Source: Bacteroides sp.
GTDB taxonomy: Bacteria > Bacteroidota > Bacteroidia > Bacteroidales > UBA7960
Length of the DNA stretch: 41,806 nucleotides
Assembly: GCA_036351255.1 (NCBI GenBank)
Contig: JAZBOS010000004.1
Coordinates: forward strand, 1-41,806
Direction: 5' to 3'
Under the pieces are notes generated by a model. That model was not told the origin of the DNA. It was given only the letters and a program-made list of their open reading frames with translations, and searched no databases. A program made the position numbers and the translations under genes. Numbering within the stretch: position 1 is the first letter of the stretch; each line of letters begins with the position of its first letter. Below, piece by piece: positions 41,727-41,806 of the stretch.

Positions 41727-41806
41727 TCAGGCGCCCAGCCTGTTTTTCAGGTCCACCATTCTGATGGCAGTGACGGCGGCTTCATCGCCTTTGTTGCCGT
41801 GTTTTC
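41727..41806 (-). CDS. ribH: Lumazine synthase, 3' end only
   Basis: The C-terminal 25 or so residues of 6,7-dimethyl-8-ribityllumazine synthase, cut by the window edge. The tail KHGNKGDEAAVTAIRMVDL with the stop at 41727-41729 matches the conserved end of RibH (riboflavin pathway). Only the tail is visible, so integrity of the rest cannot be judged. Confidence 0.85.
   Translation of the reverse strand, partial: KHGNKGDEAAVTAIRMVDLKNRLGA

Noticed and set aside
1..41806. CRISPR arrays, tRNA or rRNA genes, insertion sequences, prophage genes
   Set aside because: No regularly spaced repeats, cloverleaf candidates, transposases or integrases were recognised by eye; a tRNAscan and IS search would settle it.

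Overview
The window looks like a chromosomal segment of an anaerobic or microaerophilic member of the Bacteroidota, most likely Bacteroidales-like. The evidence is a tiny bTHX ribosomal protein gene, a 6S-type RNA in a zapA-rny neighbourhood, DUF2851, several sites matching the Bacteroidota promoter pattern TTTG-N(17-23)-TAnnTTTG, a general lack of Shine-Dalgarno motifs, and exported proteins with Bacteroidota-style signal peptides. No rRNA, tRNA, CRISPR array, phage gene, transposase or integrase was seen. This is core genome with some unusual metabolic and cell-wall modules, not a mobile island.

Layout. 1-8.4 kb: a serpin lipoprotein (minus strand), two tandem outer-membrane-type barrel paralogues, thioredoxin reductase, and two tandem membrane histidine kinases of the HisKA_2 type. 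8.4-12.7 kb: an OsmC-like protein, DUF2851, a ZapB-like coiled coil plus ZapA, a 6S-type RNA and RNase Y. 12.7-14.3 kb: a gene-poor gap with a 50-bp perfect palindrome, then two exported thioredoxin-fold proteins. 14.3-20.8 kb (minus): a four-gene operon for a NuoE-NuoF-(NuoG/GltD/FdhA-like) flavin and iron-sulfur complex, ending in a rubrerythrin-like protein. Its formate-dehydrogenase-like domain lacks the catalytic Cys/Sec, so the complex resembles an electron-bifurcating transhydrogenase (Stn type) rather than a formate dehydrogenase. 21.0-30.7 kb: two glutamate dehydrogenases with different coenzyme-site signatures flank two overlapping giant genes that combine receiver-like domains with a PEP-synthase ATP-binding domain but lack the phospho-histidine and PEP domains.

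30.7-41.8 kb: UDP-GlcNAc 2-epimerase and a polysaccharide flippase, shikimate kinase, an NlpC/P60 hydrolase, YqgE/AlgH, a MurL-MurD2 pair (an alternative way to place D-glutamate in peptidoglycan), a second palindrome of the same family as the first, bTHX, a TrmH-type methyltransferase, a ureohydrolase (agmatinase-like), HU, Fmt and the 3' end of ribH.

How the genes may work together (inference). The GDH pair and the Stn-like complex could link glutamate and ammonium metabolism to NADH, NADPH and ferredoxin balance. The receiver-PPDK_N pair between the GDHs may be a nucleotide-dependent regulator or phosphotransferase of unknown target. MurL/MurD2, the flippase, WecB and NlpC/P60 form a loose envelope cluster. 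All functional assignments rest on motifs read by eye; no database search was run.
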